DNA from: Beaufortia kweichowensis
Taxonomy: Eukaryota > Chordata > Actinopteri > Cypriniformes > Gastromyzontidae
Length of the DNA: 64,000 nucleotides
Assembly: GCA_019155185.1 (NCBI GenBank)
Contig: CM032811.1
Span: 12,854,075 to 12,918,074, forward strand
Direction: 5' to 3'
Below, in pieces: positions 59,486 to 64,000 of this stretch. The notes under the pieces were generated by a model that did no database searches, was not told the DNA's origin, and saw only the letters and a program-made list of their open reading frames with translations. Made by a program: the position numbers and the translations under genes. The first letter of the stretch is position 1; each line of letters starts with the position of its first letter.

Positions 59486-62400
59486 AAACTGCAAATCAAA
59501 TATTAAAATAAGCAGACATACGCAAAGTGAATTTTTAATGTGATGATGGAATTTATAATTGATATTCATGTTTAAAAGATGAGTAAGGAGGTCATTCTGA
59601 TTCATGCCATACATCTTCAGATTAAGAACAAAGCTCTTATCACAAAAGGTTCTGTCTCTCCTGTCTGTGATTTACACATGCAGCCTGACAGCTGGGTGTG
59701 CTGGTCTGCAGCTTCTGGCACATCATGGCCTGCCTATACTGATGTCAGGGGAAATGGCTTAAATGAAATAAAGAGTCAGTCACTGCAAGACACCTGCATA
59801 TAATGTATTTTTATAACTCTCCAATTTAATAAAAACAGAGTAGCAGTCGAATATGCCAGCTTTGCTAAAAACCGCATTACACTGTGGTATACAGTCAGGA
59901 ATCCAAAGGCTGTTCTGTGTGAGGCAAAGTCAATAAAAAGGTGACATTCGTTCAAGCAAAATATTAATCTGGAAAACATTTCATTACATAAACCTGATAA
60001 CTGTCACAGCAGAAATTGAAATAGAAATTGAAAAAGAAAATGCACTGCCAAACTAAATTTTTTCATTTTTATATATTAGATATCTTATAAGTATTTATAA
60101 ATTACAGTAACGTTAACATTTTTTAAAATGATTATTTTTGTTTATGTTTATTGTTATGAAAATTTGTCAAATATTTTATCTTAAGTCTTATACCTGTTCA
60201 GAAATTTTTGTTTGTCATGATTAGAATAAAATTCAACAATGAAATATGAAAGATAATAGGGAAATAACATAGGTGTCCCTCCTTTAACAGGTTCAAGTAT
60301 GTATAATGTTTCTCTGCTGAGTGATTTTTGGCGAGCTCATAACTGTGACATGGACATTTGATTTACCTGTTTTTTGCCTTTGGCATCACTAGCCGGCAGC
60401 AAAACGTTGTAACCTGTGCACATTCTTATGGCACAATCGACCAATCAAAATTGTCCTGTGGTTCCGGAGCGACACGTGACACGACTCAGATGATCCGCAG
60501 ATGTTACATCAAAGGAATTCATATTATGTAATTGTTCATGGATGGAAACTTTTACATTGTGCGGAAAGTTACATCATAGAGGTTTATGTTAGGGACCATC
60601 TGATTATAGACAGTAAAAGCCTCCTCTGGCCATTCACCTGGTTTGTGTTTTATGTACAAACCAGCCTGCTTATTTCCATAAACAAATGGTAACGGCCTAA
60701 ACAATTGTGGAAAACAATAGCCCTTTATTTTATTTAAACAAATTATATTAAAAGGAATTATCCATTATGGTGTATTAAAAAAAATCCAAATAAAGTTCCA
60801 ACAAAATTAGTACTCTGTAGTCTAGGCAATATTTCACCAATTTGTTTTTTAAATGTGACTTTCTGCTCCTCAAACCACCACTGAAACTCCCTGAAGCTGT
60901 TGTTCATACTCATGTCTCTAACCGTAAACTAATTGGGCAATGAGGTGTTTTAATTTCTAAATGTCAGTGCATCTACCTGAGCAGATCATCTAAGGCTTAC
61001 ACAAGCATCATGGAAATCTGTGACCTGTTTTTCAACTCGGACAGCAACGATATTGACCCTTCTTTGTGCTTTAACGTAAAACATGTCCTAAGCCCATTTT
61101 GTTGTGGAACATGCTAGTTGTGATGCAAAGCTTGCAATTTGAAACAAGTTGCCCACGTCCCCTTCACGCTCTGCACACAAAAGAGCTTGTTTTTGTTTGT
61201 GCCAGAGAGTGAAGATATATCTGGACAACCGTCGCCCTTATTGAATAATTTTACGGTGTTCGGGCAATAGTTTCTAGGAAAACATTTCTAGATCATCGTT
61301 CTCAGAACAGCTCTGCCTTCATATCAGTCCATCAAAGCTGTGGAGAAATGAGCTGCTCAATGACTAAGACATTTGTGCTGAAATTTAATTGTGCTCATGA
61401 TCTTCATAATTATCTTCAGGGAAACAGTGGAGAAGTACTGATGACACATCTTGCACTCAGTGGCATATCCAAATTTCAGTCTAATATAATGAGAATGCCT
61501 CTATTACCAACTGCAAAATGTCGCACTGTCGCAGTCAACAGTGTAAACCACAGTAAACTAAGGGTTATTGACAAGAGCTTCAATATCATACTTTCTTTAA
61601 CTTCCTGTTTTAACAGGAAGTGTCACAGGTTTAAAAGCGGCACACGTGAAGCCACGTGCCATTTCATGTTGTTTAAGGGTCAGCATCTGTACTGTATAAT
61701 AGTACTGTAAATCAGTTTTTTATTTTATGTTTTTTAAGGTATTTATATTAATATTTTTTTAGAATTTCTTGCCAGAACATTGACATAAATCCACTTGATC
61801 ACACTTGTCAGATGTGTAAAGCTCTCATGAATCGGAAATAAAATCCAAAAGACATTCCCGAGTGTTTATGTCTTGGTTAGAGCCTTTGTATGTCTTTCTT
61901 AGACGTTTCACACCGTGCCAAGTGCCTTTTCAAACTAACTGTTTATCAGATCACCCATGACTCACAGAGGCTTACTGTAAGTCATGTGTGTAAGAATGAA
62001 TAAATAACAATGAATTTCATAAATCCACCTTTCAAAACAAGCACAGGCCTACCATAACTGGTTTTCTAACTTGGATTTTTAACAGCTGTATAAATGCCAG
62101 AAGAACCAGTAGTACCTTTGCTGACATCAGCTGAATGATCCGTTAGAAAGGGCTCGGGTGAGGCCCTCGGGGTAAGTGTTATTTTGGCACCGTAGACATG
62201 CAGTAGATATGGAGTAACACCTATGCCTGCAGGTCTTCCATCAGGCTCCTTACCTAACAAGAGGAGAGAAACCTATGTGAGTCAAATGCATGACTGATAC
62301 TCATAACAACCGCATATCACGGCATTAGGGAGCCAGGTACACAAACTGTCCTCGGAGATCACGTATCCTCATATGAGTATGATTTCATAACAACCACAAA

Positions 62401-62593
62401 TTTAAACCTCAAATAAATAGTTCTGCTACCAGATAAAATTGCACCAGAGTCCTATACAATAGATGTCTTTTGTGTTGCTCTTGAGATGATTATGGACTTT
62501 ACTTTTATTTTGGAGCTTGACACCTCCAGCCCCTATTCACTTTAATTATATGACAATTATATGACAAAACAATCTGGATATTCATCACGATTT

Positions 62594-62694
62594 AGGCTTC
62601 TTAAAGAAAGAAAATCACACAGGTATAAAAACAACATTAGGGTGAGTAAATAATCCCATAAAATTTTCAATTTTGGTGAACTGTTCCTTTAAGA
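62594..62694. repeat. Palindromic DNA element, right-end fragment
   Basis: Contains CACACAGGTATAAAAACAAC, TTAGGGTGAGTAAATAATCC and TTTTGGTGAACTGTTCCTTT, the right half of the family seen at 2.1 kb. Confidence 0.75.
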
Positions 62695-64000
62695 CAGAGA
62701 CCTTTGTTAATACAGCAGTCATTTTATCCATTGCAACAGCTCAGAAGATATGATTTTGCAAAAGTATTTGTTCTTGTCATTGTGTCCATGCATACGTTCT
62801 AATGGGAGTTGGCTGGGCAAGTTGAGGCTTGATTATAGATTTGAAGGACATGAGGATTGTTCTTTTACTTTAGGTGGATTATATGTGATTGATTCATCCC
62901 TTACCTTGTTTGTTAATAGCTGAAAGTCATGCTGTGAATCACACTGAACGTTAACGCTTTTGTAAGAACGAGGAGGCACGTTACTCTATATTTGTTCATG
63001 ATTCTTGTATACTGCATAATAGGACAGAATAGAATATTTATTGTCAAATAAACAATGAAATGAAAATTTCACACAGAAATAAAAAACGTGTTTGTACGTT
63101 CTAAATTCACTCAAAACTCAAAAGTTTAGCAGAAAGGAAACTTCTTCAAACATAATGCAGTCTGTCTGGTTTAAATTAGGTCTGCAGTCTATTGCTTAGA
63201 GAAGTCACTGCTGGCCAAGTGCAGGTCACCTGTACAAAGTTATCTTGAATTGGGTAACAAATAGCCTTGCTGGATCTGAAAAATGCAATTACTCGAACAC
63301 AGAAAGAGGCAGAAGTATAACAATATGTACAGGATGTTTGCTTCGGCACACAGTGTGGACGTGTGGCTTCCTCCTCAAGGTTTTAAAATAGCTATTAGAA
63401 TAATTTTGTCAATAGAATAATGTCAATACATTTTGCAAGACCCTGTACATGATGGGATAATTGTATTCCTCATAGGTTGCTCTTTCAAAGCTCGAAAGCT
63501 TTTTGGATGATAGATGTTCCCACGAAAATTCCTTAAAAAAACAGAGATAGACACAAATGAGACATTTATTGACATGCAAAAGTACAGAGCTCAAATCATG
63601 GAAAAACTGATAAATGTTTGAATTTCTGCTGAAATATCATATTTCTGAGATCTAAAAAAAGATCTATGATAGCATCTCTATTTCATTTCTTTGCTGTCTC
63701 CTTCGATTTCTTTTCAATGAAGTACACCAATTAGAAATATAAGGACTAATTTCAAAGTTGCAAGAACGCTGGAACGCTGTGTGTGGATGTCATGAAAGAA
63801 ATTGTATCTGAAAATGTGTCTAACCCACTGAGGCAAGCTCCTCTGAAATTATATGTATAAAAAGAAAGACATATGATAGTAATTCATCGTGATATTCATC
63901 ACGATACTCAGCACCTGAGGGGCCAACCAAGCCCTTATCTCTGTCAAACATCAAATTCTTTTAAAAGTACAAGATCCTGGAAACATCAATTCATATTCAT

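Larger units (their letters stand above)
56188..64000. other. Upstream flank of fcgbp-like gene, no intact gene
   Basis: The ATG exon of fcgbp has an acceptor (TTTTACTCCAG) ending just above 56216, and a GAAG|GTAAGA donor near 56410 suggests a small non-coding first exon. Beyond that the DNA is AT-rich with no gene-like frame. It holds a VWD relic at 59.4 kb, a DNA-element fragment at 62.6 kb and a GC-richer open stretch at 62066-62260 of unknown meaning. Confidence 0.55.

Noticed and set aside
61348..61710. 120-codon plus-strand open frame
   Set aside because: No recognisable domain, AT-rich codon use like the surrounding non-coding DNA, and no promoter or splice context.
1..64000. CRISPR arrays, bacterial operons, tRNA or rRNA genes, and endogenous viral genes
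   Set aside because: None was recognised. The intron-bearing vertebrate genes show that this is fish nuclear DNA, and no retroviral gag, pol or env frames were noticed.

Overview
The window is vertebrate nuclear DNA from a teleost fish, most likely a cyprinid. The evidence is the intron-rich genes with GT-AG junctions, a fish-type NLR family (FISNA-NACHT domain followed by leucine-rich repeats on one-repeat exons of exactly 174 bases), AT-rich intergenic DNA, and several copies of a palindromic non-autonomous DNA element that I associate with cyprinid genomes. The species cannot be fixed from the sequence alone.

Layout. 1-11.3 kb: gmnc (geminin coiled-coil protein, multiciliated-cell programme) on the + strand, in a gene-poor setting with several GC-richer islands that look like regulatory DNA. 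11.3-42.2 kb: an innate-immunity block, all on the - strand. It holds NLRC3-like gene A (11.3-16.6 kb, 5' exon near 21.4 kb), NLRC3-like gene B (22.0-28.6 kb, 5' exon near 29.2 kb), a three-GTPase-domain gimap8-like gene (30.2-33.0 kb), a b3gnt7-like glycosyltransferase (34.4-35.5 kb) and NLRC3-like gene C (37.4-41.8 kb, 5' exon near 42.1 kb). 43.1-56.2 kb: one large fcgbp-like gene (- strand) that I could assemble into 22 phase-consistent exons coding for 3000 residues. 56.2-64 kb: no intact gene, but a relic of a von Willebrand D domain shows that a second fcgbp-like gene once lay upstream.

Exon boundaries were worked out by hand from splice sites, reading phase and protein continuity. For all seven genes the assembled exons keep phase from start to stop, except one 1-base deletion in an LRR exon of NLR gene B. 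Short terminal exons of NLR genes A and C are less certain.

How the genes may fit together. NLRs, GIMAP GTPases and the mucus protein FCGBP all serve lymphoid or mucosal defence, and a B3GNT extends poly-lactosamine or keratan-type glycans of the kind found on mucins. An interferon-stimulated response element in front of gimap8 and weaker IRF-like sites at two NLR promoters are consistent with shared interferon control; this is inference. The most notable observations are near-identical NACHT cores in three otherwise divergent NLRs (gene conversion or very recent exchange), a repeated N-terminal exon module in NLR gene B, a degenerate third GTPase domain in the GIMAP protein, and a 4 kb AT-rich higher-order repeat in the first intron of NLR gene A. 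I did not find a wholly new system.
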